Origin: an uncultured Collinsella sp.
GTDB lineage: Bacteria; Actinomycetota; Coriobacteriia; Coriobacteriales; Coriobacteriaceae
DNA length: 64,000 bases
Assembly (NCBI GenBank): GCA_902494765.1
Contig: CABUUK010000002.1
Location: forward strand, 1-64,000
Reading direction: 5' to 3'
The notes beneath the pieces are model-generated. The model saw nothing but the letters and a program-made list of their open reading frames with translations. It was not told the origin of the DNA and searched no databases. A program made the translations under genes and the position numbers. This document shows positions 1 through 9,207 of the stretch, in pieces; position 1 is the first letter of the stretch; each line of letters opens with the position of its first letter.

Positions 1-278
1 ATACAAGGTTTCCTGCTCTACAGTCCTGCTCGCACGGAGAGCACATTAAGTGCTCTCCGGCTCGTGCGGAACTCGCGATCGACCTTATATATTTGCCCTC
101 CCCGGGGCTCCCGCACAACGGGACCTCAGTTGGGTTCTATCCCGGTTGCAGTCGCTTCGCTCCTGCACCACTTGGCTGGTGCGGCGGTTTGGCGTTGGAA
201 CGGTTCTTTTTCTGATATATGCTTGTTGCGGCTCTTCTTTTGGGAGGGGCCGCTTTTTTGTTGCTAGGAGGTTGGCCC
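1..278. other. Left-edge non-coding stretch with hairpins
   Basis: No convincing gene is visible before the methyltransferase. A perfect 9-bp stem (36-44 with 50-58, loop ATTAA) and a shorter GCACCA/TGGTGC stem (165-170 with 177-182) are present. A strong terminator closes the stretch (listed separately). It is probably the 3' flank of a gene lying outside the window. Confidence 0.4.
228..259 (+). terminator. Rho-independent terminator just before the methyltransferase
   Basis: A 10-bp stem (228-237 with 244-253, with G-U pairs), a six-base loop and six T residues (254-259) form a canonical terminator on the + strand. It ends only 7 bases before the Shine-Dalgarno of the next gene. It either ends an upstream transcript or acts as a leader attenuator. 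Confidence 0.75.
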
Positions 279-1166
279 GTGGTTGATGGGGAGAATCGTT
301 CTGAGCTGCTTTCCACAGATTGGAACCAGGAGTGGATGCAGATGCAGGCCGCTCGGCATCGGGCTGATGATTCTTTTGAATGGGATAAGCGGGCTCGGCA
401 TTTTCGGCCGTTGGAGACTGCCCCTTATGCTCGGGATTTTATAAAGCTGTTGGCGCTTGAGCCCGGCGAGTCGGTGCTGGATATGGGATGTGGGGCTGGG
501 TCGATTGCTATTCCGCTTGCTCAGGCTGGGCATCCTGTGATTGCTGCCGACTTCTCCCCCGCTATGCTGGGCACCCTTGATGCCGGCATTGAGTATTACG
601 GGCTCGAGGATCTTATTACGCCGCTTGAGCTTGCTTGGGATGATGATTGGGATTTGGTTGGACCGGTCGCGAAAGCAGTGGATGTGGCCTTTGCCAGTCG
701 GTCGGTTACGACGACCAATCTAAAAGGTGCGCTTGCCAAGCTTGATCGTACGGCTCGTCGGCGTTGTGCTGTCACGATGGTCGCCAACTCCAGCCCGCGC
801 TATGATCTGCACTTGATGAACGCTATCGGTGCCTCGGTTACCTGCAGTAATGGCTTTGTGTACGCCTTCAACATCCTCATTCAGATGGGTGCGTTGCCGC
901 AGGTTACGTACTTTGAATCGCCCCGTCGCGACACCTTCGATAGCCTTGAGGCGGGCGTAGCAGATTTTTCCCGTATGCTCGAGCATGGCAACGAGGATAA
1001 GATCGACCGCCTGCGCGACTACATCGCTCAACACATGATTGAGAATCCCCGTGCCGGCGAGCCGGGCTCCAAGGGCGTACCGCAGGGACGCTACATGCTC
1101 GACCACGTCCGCAAGGTCCGTTGGGCGTTTATTGCATGGGAGCCGGTCTCTGCGCCCAGCTCATAG
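279..1166 (+). CDS. Class I SAM-dependent methyltransferase
   Basis: About 295 residues. The SAM-binding motif I (VLDMGCGAGS, residues 66-75) and the following acidic strand end (ADFSP, Asp91) identify a Rossmann-fold methyltransferase. The substrate cannot be read from the sequence. I place the start at GTG 279 because AGGAGG at 266-271 lies 7 bases upstream. An in-frame ATG at 219 would add a false hydrophobic N-terminus that is really the terminator at 228-259. The C-terminal half (from about residue 150) shows no recognisable domain and may define the substrate. It stands alone, with yhbY 158 bases downstream on the same strand. Family assignment is secure, function unknown. Confidence 0.85.
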   Translation: MVDGENRSELLSTDWNQEWMQMQAARHRADDSFEWDKRARHFRPLETAPYARDFIKLLALEPGESVLDMGCGAGSIAIPLAQAGHPVIAADFSPAMLGTLDAGIEYYGLEDLITPLELAWDDDWDLVGPVAKAVDVAFASRSVTTTNLKGALAKLDRTARRRCAVTMVANSSPRYDLHLMNAIGASVTCSNGFVYAFNILIQMGALPQVTYFESPRRDTFDSLEAGVADFSRMLEHGNEDKIDRLRDYIAQHMIENPRAGEPGSKGVPQGRYMLDHVRKVRWAFIAWEPVSAPSS

Positions 1167-1324
1167 CCTGTTCGCAGCCCGCACTGCCCACTCACTCGGC
1201 ATCCGCATTCTTTTTGAACTGGGCAAACGCGCTCCACACCGCGCCGTTCCTGCGCTATCGTGGGACAGCTCACGTAGATTAAGGCCCCGTCGCGGGGCGC
1301 CCCATACATAGAAAGCGAGAACCC

Positions 1325-1624
1325 ATGGCACTGACAGGAGCCCAGGTCAAGCAGCTTCGCAGCATGGCCCATCACCTCAACCCCGCCATCATCATCGGCA
1401 AGTCCGATGTCAACGAGGGCACCGTCGAGCAGACGGTCGCCTACCTGGAGAAGCACGAGCTCGTTAAGTGCTCTGTGCTGGACGGCTCCAGCCTTTCCGC
1501 CCGCGAGGCCGCCGAGGAGCTCGCCGAGCGTTGCCACGCCGAGGTCGTCCAGGTCATCGGCCGCAAGTTCTCACTGTATCGCGAGTCCTCGCGCAAGGAC
1601 ATCGAGAAGATCAAGCTCGTCTAA
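1325..1624 (+). CDS. yhbY: YhbY-type CRM-domain RNA-binding protein
   Basis: The 99-residue protein is a single CRM domain, the usual length for YhbY. The start MALTGAQVKQLRSMAHHLNP and the following IIIGKSDVNEG loop match the family's GxxG-type RNA-binding loop. YhbY proteins associate with pre-50S ribosomal particles and are thought to help ribosome assembly. A Shine-Dalgarno-like GAGAA lies upstream of ATG 1325. The gene ends in a strong terminator that overlaps the stop codon of the convergent regulator gene. Confidence 0.9.
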   Translation: MALTGAQVKQLRSMAHHLNPAIIIGKSDVNEGTVEQTVAYLEKHELVKCSVLDGSSLSAREAAEELAERCHAEVVQVIGRKFSLYRESSRKDIEKIKLV

Positions 1625-1662
1625 GAGCCAATGATCCGGCGATCCAACACATAGCAAGCTTA

Positions 1663-1695
1663 CGGGTGCCCAAGTACTTCGGGCGCCCGTTTTTT
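1663..1695 (+). terminator. Terminator of yhbY, overlapping the convergent gene's stop
   Basis: The stem CGGGTGCCC (1663-1671) pairs with GGGCGCCCG (1681-1689) and is followed by six T residues. The T-run overlaps the last codons of the minus-strand regulator that ends at 1694. Confidence 0.85.
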
Positions 1696-4600
1696 ATCGC
1701 TCGACCAGCACGCGATTGAGCCGCCCCTCCACCAAGCGCTCGTATAGACGCCGCGTCTCGGGCTCGGGCACGCCATTGACCTGCTCCCTCAGGTGGTGCA
1801 TATGCCCGCTGTACAGCTCGACGATATCGCGCCGCCGCCCCGCCGCACTGTAGACGCGCATGGCGCAGCGCACCATATCCTCACGCGCCGTTTCCTGTCG
1901 AAGCCCCGACTCCGCCAGCCAAATCGCCGACTGCAGATCGTTTTCTTCTAGAGCGGCATTTGCTCCCTTAATCATGCAATCGATGTACTTTGACTGCATA
2001 ATGCGCCGCATGCGCAAAAAGTAGGTGGGATTACAGCCATTGGGAACATACAGCGGTCCGGCATAAAGCTGCTCAATCTTAAGGCACAGCTCAACTAAAT
2101 GGGGCCCGCGCGCACCCGTGCGATTTCCCAAAACCTCGCGGCTTATCTGGTCAAACAGCCGTACATCGGTCTTGACGTAGTCGCCGTTGAGCCCAATGCA
2201 TTCATTTTGGATGAGCACGCACGACTTGCCATCCGGCGTCGGTCCCAAAGCCGACCGCAAGCGCGATATCGTCGAGTACAGGTTGTTGCGGGCGCTATTG
2301 AACTCGGCATGGGGCCACAGCTCCATGGCCAGCGTCTCACGATCGACGAGCGCATCCATGCCCAGCGCAAGCCGCTCGGCAAGCGTCGCCGCCTTCTTGC
2401 GGCGCCACATTTTGTCCGTGATGGGAAACCCGTCGCGCTCGGCGCGAAACGCACCAAACATGCGAATCTCGATATGGTCGATGGTATCAACGGCTTCAAC
2501 CTCGCCGGCCTGGAATAGGCGCTCGCCCTCTCCTTCCAAATCGTCGCGCAGCGAGTACCGCGACAGCTCGCGCACGGGAAGCTTCTTGCGTATCCTGCCC
2601 GCCGGCTCGCCCAGACAATGCATGGCAAGGCGCGCAAAGAGCCGATACGATGGCTCTAGAATCCCCGCACGATTCATGGACATCCAGGCCGCAAGATCGC
2701 TATCTCGCCCCGCGCAAGCCAAATGCAGCGCCACCATCCAGGCTTCTGCGCCACCAACCTGCGTCTGGCTTATATCGAGTAGCTCCGCTTCCTCGCGCAC
2801 CGAAACCATCGAGGTGTTACGCAGATATGCCGCGCGCTCCAGCAGCAATGCGTTATCGCGCATGTACGCAATCGACTCCCCGGCAAGTTTGAGCACTTGG
2901 ACCGCACGGAACTTCGCATTAACCGGCCGTCCCTCTGCCAGCGACTGCCAGCCTTCTAGCAACAGGCCAAACAGCTGAATCTGGTTGTCACGCATGCGGA
3001 CGGCAAAACGATCGAGCTCGTTGAACGCCGCATCGTCGGTTACCGGCAAGCCGGAAAGGAGCCGCCGTGCCGCCAACACCATGCGCACCCAGATAGCCAT
3101 CGCCTTAAGCCCACGTACGTCGAGCGCCTCCCGCACCACCGTCATCTCGTCGTCGCGCTCGTCGGTTCCCGCAAACGACCCGTCAAAGAGCTCCACCAGC
3201 ATGCTATCGGCCCGTATAACAATCCCCGCGATGTCGAGCTCGCAGTCGTAGGCCTTGCTCGTTTTGAGCTGTTGTAGAACGCCGCCGTCATTTCCCCGCT
3301 CGGTCAGACAGCGTTTGACCTCGATATGCGCAGACAACATATCGAGTGCGGTATGGGACGTCTCTATTTCTGGCACGGCCAGGTTCGTAGGAAGCCCAAG
3401 CCCGTTGTCCCCATAGCAAACAGCCGTCAGTGTCTGGGCCACCCTCCATGAAACAGGGTCTATTTCGCAGGCCGCCCGTTCGCCCCCGCGTTCGACGACC
3501 GATGCCATATAGCGAGCGAGCTTTGTATTGGACACGCTGACCGCTGCCAGATATACGCCAAGCGCCTCGGCAGGTGTTGGCTCTGGAGCCGGATCGTCGG
3601 CATCGATCGTGCCCAGCGCCGCTCGGCAGATATCGGCCCCGTGCCCCGTCAGAGCAAGATCGACCCCATACTGCCCAGCAAGTTCAAGGACCGCCTCACG
3701 GTCCAAAAAGGCGTCCGCCAGGCCCATCGCCGCATCGCATCGGCCCGCCTTAAGCAAAATCCGGGCCGCCCTCGGAACAAGTTCGGGGCGAACCTCGGCC
3801 ACCAACTTACGCAAGCGCAAGCGTCCGTTATCCTCCGTGCCCAGACACGTAAAACTCCGCTCGGCTGGATCCAAGCCAAAGATCGGGTAGTCGCGTACAA
3901 AATAGGACTGGTCGACCATCGACAGCCTCACCCCGCAAGCCTCGAGTTCTGCGATATTGCCCTCGCCCATCAAAACCATGAGACATGCCACGCAAAACAG
4001 CGCATTATTGTCGAGCGAAGCCAGATCGACAAGTGCCGCGCCATATACGTTGACAATCTCGTTTTCGAGCAGACCGGCTACGTCGCCTTGGCCATACAGA
4101 CCCGTCTGCAATGCCGAAACGAGCTCGGGCACGCCCTGCGTGAGCTGATAAAAGTCGAGCGATGTGCTGATCGAAAACGCCGATGCCCACGCCGAATACT
4201 CATAGGCATGCACCTTGAGCATCTGCGCATTGATCTTAACCGAATCGCCCAGCCCATGAATCAGCTGACGATTTGAAGGACGGCAGGAGATAAAGACCCC
4301 TATCCCCATAGCGCGCAGGCCGCGAATCCTGTCGATGAGGTCTTCGGTATCGTGCTGATCGAGGTTTGGCACATTATCAATCGCGATAAGGGAGTGCGGT
4401 TTGTCTTTGAGTTCTTCGGTAACCACCTCGAGCTGCATAAACACCTCGCGCCCAATGGCGCGATCGGCCTCGATAATCCGCACGGGGCCTCGCGTCGGGT
4501 CGCATTTAACCTCATGGGTGTACTGCAGCAGCACCGAGGTCTTCCCAAACCCGTCGGGCGCATAAAGAACCACGATGCCGGCCTTTCGGCCCTTGGCGAG

Positions 4601-4699
4601 AAGCTCATTCATCAAGCGTTCGCGTCGCACCATATAGCCACCGCCCAGCGGCATCAGCTCGAGATCGTCCATACTGCCCAAATCGTTTACCATGCCCAC
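1694..4699 (-). CDS. Large SARP-type transcriptional regulator with AAA+ ATPase domain
   Basis: 1001 residues. The N-terminus has a Walker A motif (APDGFGKTS, residues 48-56) and a Walker B-like LIAIDN, giving an NTP-binding STAND/AAA-type domain. The middle is helical and repeat-like (about 300-740). Around 745-840 lies an OmpR/SARP-like winged helix with the typical WRRKKAATLAERLAL and ARNNLYSTISRLRSALG segments. A BTAD-like helical domain fills about 850-990. Such proteins are ATP-gated activators responding to an unknown ligand. ATG 4699 follows GAGGAG at good spacing. The gene is monocistronic; its target is unknown, though it sits next to amino-sugar genes. Confidence 0.8.
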   Translation of the reverse strand: MGMVNDLGSMDDLELMPLGGGYMVRRERLMNELLAKGRKAGIVVLYAPDGFGKTSVLLQYTHEVKCDPTRGPVRIIEADRAIGREVFMQLEVVTEELKDKPHSLIAIDNVPNLDQHDTEDLIDRIRGLRAMGIGVFISCRPSNRQLIHGLGDSVKINAQMLKVHAYEYSAWASAFSISTSLDFYQLTQGVPELVSALQTGLYGQGDVAGLLENEIVNVYGAALVDLASLDNNALFCVACLMVLMGEGNIAELEACGVRLSMVDQSYFVRDYPIFGLDPAERSFTCLGTEDNGRLRLRKLVAEVRPELVPRAARILLKAGRCDAAMGLADAFLDREAVLELAGQYGVDLALTGHGADICRAALGTIDADDPAPEPTPAEALGVYLAAVSVSNTKLARYMASVVERGGERAACEIDPVSWRVAQTLTAVCYGDNGLGLPTNLAVPEIETSHTALDMLSAHIEVKRCLTERGNDGGVLQQLKTSKAYDCELDIAGIVIRADSMLVELFDGSFAGTDERDDEMTVVREALDVRGLKAMAIWVRMVLAARRLLSGLPVTDDAAFNELDRFAVRMRDNQIQLFGLLLEGWQSLAEGRPVNAKFRAVQVLKLAGESIAYMRDNALLLERAAYLRNTSMVSVREEAELLDISQTQVGGAEAWMVALHLACAGRDSDLAAWMSMNRAGILEPSYRLFARLAMHCLGEPAGRIRKKLPVRELSRYSLRDDLEGEGERLFQAGEVEAVDTIDHIEIRMFGAFRAERDGFPITDKMWRRKKAATLAERLALGMDALVDRETLAMELWPHAEFNSARNNLYSTISRLRSALGPTPDGKSCVLIQNECIGLNGDYVKTDVRLFDQISREVLGNRTGARGPHLVELCLKIEQLYAGPLYVPNGCNPTYFLRMRRIMQSKYIDCMIKGANAALEENDLQSAIWLAESGLRQETAREDMVRCAMRVYSAAGRRRDIVELYSGHMHHLREQVNGVPEPETRRLYERLVEGRLNRVLVER

Positions 4700-5081
4700 T
4701 CCTCAACTCGACCGTATGGACACTGTAACCGCAAGACCATACAAGCCGCGCTATGAATAGAGCGACCTTGTGTTCTAGGTTGTCTTTTGGTACGCAAGCG
4801 GCAAGTTTTTGTACAGCGAGGGCCGATTGTTATTAATCCCCCGACTAATCGGTCTTTAAGCAGGTAAATGAGCTTGTCAGCTTGTCCCATCTAAGCGGCA
4901 GTGTAACGCAAATGAACAAGGTTCAGCCATGTCATTCAACTCGCCTAGCACCCGCTACCGTCTACGACCTTTTAGTGGCATTTTTGCATAGAATCTGGTA
5001 TGGAATGAATCAAACTGTTGGGCATCCGGCATTCGTCAAGCTTGCGGCAAGATTTTGGTCAAGTGGGCGGAAAGGGATAGC
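4700..5081. other. Intergenic region upstream of the SARP-type regulator
   Basis: No gene is supported here. The stretch must hold the promoter of the regulator starting at 4699. No clear -35/-10 pair or operator stands out. The base composition is more AT-rich than the flanking genes. Confidence 0.4.
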
Positions 5082-5109
5082 AAAAAGGCCCCCGCAAAGC
5101 GGAGGCCTT
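5082..5109 (-). terminator. Terminator of nagB
   Basis: On the minus strand an 11-bp stem with one mismatch (5099-5109 with 5085-5095) is followed by five T residues (5082-5086 on +, overlapping the stem base). It lies about 30 bases past the nagB stop. Confidence 0.85.
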
Positions 5110-5141
5110 AGGCAAGGCTATGTCGAGGTGCAGGATTCGCG

Positions 5142-5870
5142 CTACTCGCAGAGCGAAAGGGCGGCCTCGTCGGCAACGACAACGCAGTTGGTGTGCAGCT
5201 GCAGGATCGAAGCCGGGCACGCGGGCGTAACCGGACCATAGCACATGTCATGCACGGCCTGAGCCTTGGCCTCGCCGTTGGCGACGACCAGGATCATGCG
5301 GGCATACATGATGGTCTGGGTGCCCATGGTGTAGGCCTGACGGGGAACGTCGTCGATGCTGTCGAACAGGCGGCTGTTGGCCTGAATGGTGCTCTCGGTG
5401 AGGTCGACGCAGTGCGTGCCCTTGGAGAAGTGGTCATCGGGCTCGTTGAAGCCGATGTGGCCGTTGTTGCCAATGCCGAGCAGCTGCAGATCCGGGTAAC
5501 CGGCGGCGGCGACGATCTTGTCGTACTCAGAGCAGGCAGCGGCGGCGTCGGGGTTGGAACCGTCGGGCACATGCGTGTTGTTCAGGTCAATGTTGATGTG
5601 ATCGAAGAAGTTCTCACGCATGAAGTAGTGATAGCTCTGGGGATCGTCGTGCGAAAGGCCGCGATACTCGTCCAGGTTGTAGGTGCTGACCTCGGCAAAG
5701 TCGACGTCGCCCTTCTCGTACCAAGCAGCGAGCTGCTTGTAGGCACCGATCGGGGTGGAGCCGGTGGCAAGACCCAACACGCAGTCGGGCTTGAGGATAA
5801 CCTGCGCCGAGATAATATTGGCGGCCTTGCGGCTCATATCTTCGTAGTCTTTAGCTTTAATGATCTTCAT
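5142..5870 (-). CDS. nagB: Glucosamine-6-phosphate deaminase
   Basis: 242 residues, the usual NagB length. It converts glucosamine-6-phosphate to fructose-6-phosphate and ammonia, feeding amino sugars into glycolysis. Visible motifs are ATGSTP (35-40, phosphate binding), NLDEYRGL with catalytic Asp67, and GIGNNGHIGFNEP carrying the catalytic His and Glu. The Asn in place of the enterobacterial Asp in that motif is, as I recall, normal for Gram-positive NagB. ATG 5870 is preceded by GAAGGGA. The frame stays open upstream for another 350 bases, but that extension is not protein-like. The PTS IIA gene crr lies 270 bases upstream and glmM beyond it, so amino-sugar breakdown and synthesis sit together. 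Confidence 0.95.
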   Translation of the reverse strand: MKIIKAKDYEDMSRKAANIISAQVILKPDCVLGLATGSTPIGAYKQLAAWYEKGDVDFAEVSTYNLDEYRGLSHDDPQSYHYFMRENFFDHINIDLNNTHVPDGSNPDAAAACSEYDKIVAAAGYPDLQLLGIGNNGHIGFNEPDDHFSKGTHCVDLTESTIQANSRLFDSIDDVPRQAYTMGTQTIMYARMILVVANGEAKAQAVHDMCYGPVTPACPASILQLHTNCVVVADEAALSLCE

Positions 5871-6141
5871 TACGCGTCCCTTCTCGTACAAGAGAGGCAA
5901 GGCTCCCTTACAAGCACTTGCCCGCGGCCCGCGTCGGCCGCAACCAACGTGTGCGGCCACCAGGGCGAGGTCGCGTAATGTATGTGTCTCGTGTCTAACC
6001 GCGTCGAGGCCCCTGCCCGTCCATGGTGACCCAAAGCCTTTTTGCTTCGGACAAATCCCATCTTGCCACGGAGGGCGTCCTCTTTCAAGGGCGCCCTCCG
6101 TAAACGTGTTTGAATTGTAGGCTAATGGCCACGTGCACTTG

Positions 6142-6639
6142 CTAGCGCTCGCGAGCAACGATGAGCTGGTCCATCTCTTCGACATGCACACCAACGGAGC
6201 CCTTGATACTCGAGAACTCAACGGAGTTGCATACCAAGATGGGAACCGTCACATCGTAGCCCTCGGCAGCAATTGCCTCGCGATCGAACTCAATGAGTAC
6301 ATCGCCCTTATGGACGATGTCACCCACTTGCGCATGTACGGTAAAGTGCTTGCCCTCGAGCTGAACAGTGTCCAAACCAACGTGGATGAGCACGTCCAAG
6401 CCATCGACCGTGTTAAGCGCAACGGCGTGTCCCGTGGGAAAAATAGCCTCGACCTTGGCATCAGCCGGCGCGATCACGCGCGTTCCGGTGGGCTGAATCG
6501 CCACGCCCTGGCCCAAAAGGCCGGTGGCAAACGTCTGGTCGTTTACCTCGGAAAGCGGAATGACGTCGCCCGAGATGGGAGCATCCAGCGTAAGGACTCG
6601 ACCACGCATACCAAAAGACCTTAGGACTTTAGTGAACAT
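6142..6639 (-). CDS. crr: PTS glucose-type IIA protein (EIIA-Glc)
   Basis: 165 residues. This soluble phosphocarrier passes phosphate from HPr to an EIIBC sugar permease. The phosphorylated His is in VLIHVGLDTV (His86), and the supporting His71 is in PTGHAVALN. The typical IIA opening (APISGDVIPLSEV) and the C-terminal EFDREAIAAEGYDVTVPILVCN are present. The start at 6639 follows GAGGGGGAG. It is encoded as a separate protein, not fused to IIBC. No permease gene is in the window, so the sugar is unknown; the nagB neighbour suggests glucose or N-acetylglucosamine. Confidence 0.9.
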   Translation of the reverse strand: MFTKVLRSFGMRGRVLTLDAPISGDVIPLSEVNDQTFATGLLGQGVAIQPTGTRVIAPADAKVEAIFPTGHAVALNTVDGLDVLIHVGLDTVQLEGKHFTVHAQVGDIVHKGDVLIEFDREAIAAEGYDVTVPILVCNSVEFSSIKGSVGVHVEEMDQLIVARER

Positions 6640-6710
6640 GCTCCCCCTCGGACATACCGATCAATCAAAATAACCTTAACAGTTTACCACTTGGCAACGG
6701 TTTTTGACCA

Positions 6711-8048
6711 TTAGGGAAGTTCGCGCTTGACAACCTCGACGATGTCGTCGACAACGCGCTGGGTCAGCTCGTGCGTCTCGGCCTCGGCCATCACGCGGAC
6801 CAGCGGCTCGGTACCGCTCGGGCGCACCAGAATGCGGCCGCGGCCGTCAAGCTCCTTCTCGGCAGCAGCGACGGCATCCCAGATGGGCTGGCAATCGTCC
6901 AGACCAGCCTTGTTGTCGGAATGCACGTTGACGAGTACCTGCGGGTACTTCTTCATGATGCCGGCAAGATCGGTGAGGGTACGACCGGTGCGCTTGAGCA
7001 CGGCCAGCAGCTGCAGAGCCGTCACCAGACCGTCACCGGTGGTGTTGTGCTCCAGGAAGATGATGTGGCCGGACTGCTCGCCGCCGATGACGGCGCCATC
7101 CGCGAGCATACGCTCCAGAACGTAGCGGTCGCCCACGGCGGTCTGAACCATCTCGAAGCCCTGCTCCTTCATAGCGATGGAGAAGCCCAAGTTGCACATG
7201 ACGGTCGAGACGATCTCGGAGTTGGCGAGTTTGCCGCGAGCGGCAAGGTCAGAACCGCAGATAGCCAGAATGTAGTCACCGTCGATCTCATTGCCCTCGC
7301 TGTCCACGAACAGCACGCGATCGGCGTCGCCGTCGTGGGCCAGGCCGATATCGGCGTGGGTGCGCAGCACGAGCTCGCGCAGGGGCTCAAGGTGAGTAGA
7401 GCCGCACTCGACGTTGATGTCGGTGCCGCAGTAATCGGTATTGATAGCGTGGACCGTGGCGCCCAGGCGCTGCAGCGCGGCAGGCGTGGTCTGGCAGGAC
7501 GCACCGTGGCCGCAGTCGACGGCAACGACCAGGCCGTCGAGCTTAAGGCCGTCGAGGGTGCTGATAGCGTGATCGACATATGCCTTGCGGGCGTCCTTCA
7601 TCTTGATGATGTGGCCCACGCCGGCGCCAGTCGGCAGTGTGTCGGCAGCCATGGCCTCCTCGGACATGACCCAGGCGCTGATCTCTTCCTCGACAGCATC
7701 GGGAAGCTTCATGCCCTTGCGGCTAAAGAACTTGATGCCGTTGAACTCCGGCGGATTATGCGAAGCGGAGATGACGATGCCGCCGTCGAGCTCGTTTTGG
7801 ACGGTGAGCAGCGCCACGGCCGGCGTAGGGATAACGCCGCAGCAATGCGGACGACCGCCCTCTGCCATAATGCCAGCGGTCAGAGCACTCTCGAGCATGG
7901 TACCCGAAAGACGCGTGTCGCGGCCGATGCAGATGTCCGGGCCAAGGAACTTGGTCGCCGCGCGGCCCAGGCGAAACGCGAGGTCGCACGAGAGGTCGGC
8001 ATTGGCGACGCCACGGACGCCGTCGGTACCGAAGATGTTCTGGGGCAT
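6711..8048 (-). CDS. glmM: Phosphoglucosamine mutase
   Basis: 445 residues, the family's normal length. It interconverts glucosamine-6-phosphate and glucosamine-1-phosphate for peptidoglycan precursor synthesis. The phospho-serine loop VISASHNPPEFNG (Ser96), the Mg-binding DGDADRV loop, the sugar-binding GGEQSGH and the C-terminal phosphate-binding RPSGTEPLVRVMAE are all intact. ATG 8048 has GGAAGGAG upstream. It lies 123 bases downstream of rpsI with a terminator between, so it has its own promoter. NagB and GlmM use the same substrate in opposite directions, which fits a shared locus. Confidence 0.95.
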   Translation of the reverse strand: MPQNIFGTDGVRGVANADLSCDLAFRLGRAATKFLGPDICIGRDTRLSGTMLESALTAGIMAEGGRPHCCGVIPTPAVALLTVQNELDGGIVISASHNPPEFNGIKFFSRKGMKLPDAVEEEISAWVMSEEAMAADTLPTGAGVGHIIKMKDARKAYVDHAISTLDGLKLDGLVVAVDCGHGASCQTTPAALQRLGATVHAINTDYCGTDINVECGSTHLEPLRELVLRTHADIGLAHDGDADRVLFVDSEGNEIDGDYILAICGSDLAARGKLANSEIVSTVMCNLGFSIAMKEQGFEMVQTAVGDRYVLERMLADGAVIGGEQSGHIIFLEHNTTGDGLVTALQLLAVLKRTGRTLTDLAGIMKKYPQVLVNVHSDNKAGLDDCQPIWDAVAAAEKELDGRGRILVRPSGTEPLVRVMAEAETHELTQRVVDDIVEVVKRELP

Positions 8049-8098
8049 AGGATCGCTCCTTCCCTAGCAGGCGATATACAACCGCCCGCCCTAGTCGA

Positions 8099-8141
8099 AA
8101 AAGAAAAGCGGGACCCGCCGAGGAATCGGCAGGCCCCGCTT
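8099..8141 (-). terminator. Terminator of the rplM-rpsI operon
   Basis: On the minus strand the stem AGCGGGGCC with GGTCCCGCT (8132-8140 and 8107-8115), extended by an inner CCGA/TCGG helix, is followed by TTTTCTTTTT. It starts about 30 bases after the rpsI stop. Confidence 0.85.
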
Positions 8142-8171
8142 GTACATTGTATCTCGAAAGGAGATAAAACC

Positions 8172-8567
<396 letters not shown>

Positions 8568-8569
8568 CT

Positions 8570-9013
8570 TTAAGCCTCCAGCTCAATCTTCGTGGGGTTC
8601 TGGGCAGCATGCGGATGCTCGGCACCAGCGTAGACCTTAAGCTTGGTCATCTGGGCACGGCCGAGGGTGGTCTTGGGCAGCATGCCGCGAACGGCGCGCT
8701 CGATAACCTTCTCCGGGTGCTTCTCCATAGCCTGGCGGAAGCTCTCAGCCTTGAGGCCGCCGTTGTAGCCGCTGTGGCGATAATAGGTCTTCGTGTCGGC
8801 CTTGTTACCGGTAAGCTGGACCTTATCGGCGTTGATGACGACAACGAAGTCGCCGCAGTCGCTGTTGGGCGTGAACTGGGGCTTGTTCTTACCGCGCAGG
8901 ATCATTGCGATCTGGGTGGCAAGACGGCCCAGGACAGCACCATCGGCGTCGACGAGAACCCAGTTGCGCTGGACCTCGCCCTGCTTGGCGTAGTGAGTCG
9001 ATTTCGAAATCAC
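8570..9013 (-). CDS. rplM: 50S ribosomal protein L13
   Basis: 147 residues, standard length. The segments [19 protein letters not shown] and [22 protein letters not shown] are diagnostic of L13, an early-assembling 23S rRNA-binding protein. The start [10 protein letters not shown] at 9013 is preceded by a GGAGG-like site (GGAGGAGTC). The roughly 190 bases upstream must hold the operon promoter; I see no structure there that I can call a leader. Confidence 0.98.
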   Translation of the reverse strand: MISKSTHYAKQGEVQRNWVLVDADGAVLGRLATQIAMILRGKNKPQFTPNSDCGDFVVVINADKVQLTGNKADTKTYYRHSGYNGGLKAESFRQAMEKHPEKVIERAVRGMLPKTTLGRAQMTKLKVYAGAEHPHAAQNPTKIELEA

Positions 9014-9207
9014 TTAGACTCCTCCATGTACAGTACGTGTTGTTACAGAGATTCACGGGGCTCTGCAAGTAACCCGTCCATATTACCCCGCTCGCCGTAC
9101 GAGTCAACAGGTATTTTGGCTCCGACCAGAGTTTCTGCACATGTCATCCACGAGCCGTGATTTTTCCAACTCTTTAGCTGTTGTCATTTTTTGAGGGTTC
9201 GCCGTCG

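Noticed and set aside
219..278. Hydrophobic N-terminal extension of the methyltransferase
   Set aside because: It is translated from the terminator hairpin and T-run. The AGGAGG site sets the start at GTG 279.
5871..6221. 117-codon extension of nagB
   Set aside because: The sequence is not protein-like, NagB homologues start at MKIIKAKDY, and a ribosome site precedes ATG 5870.
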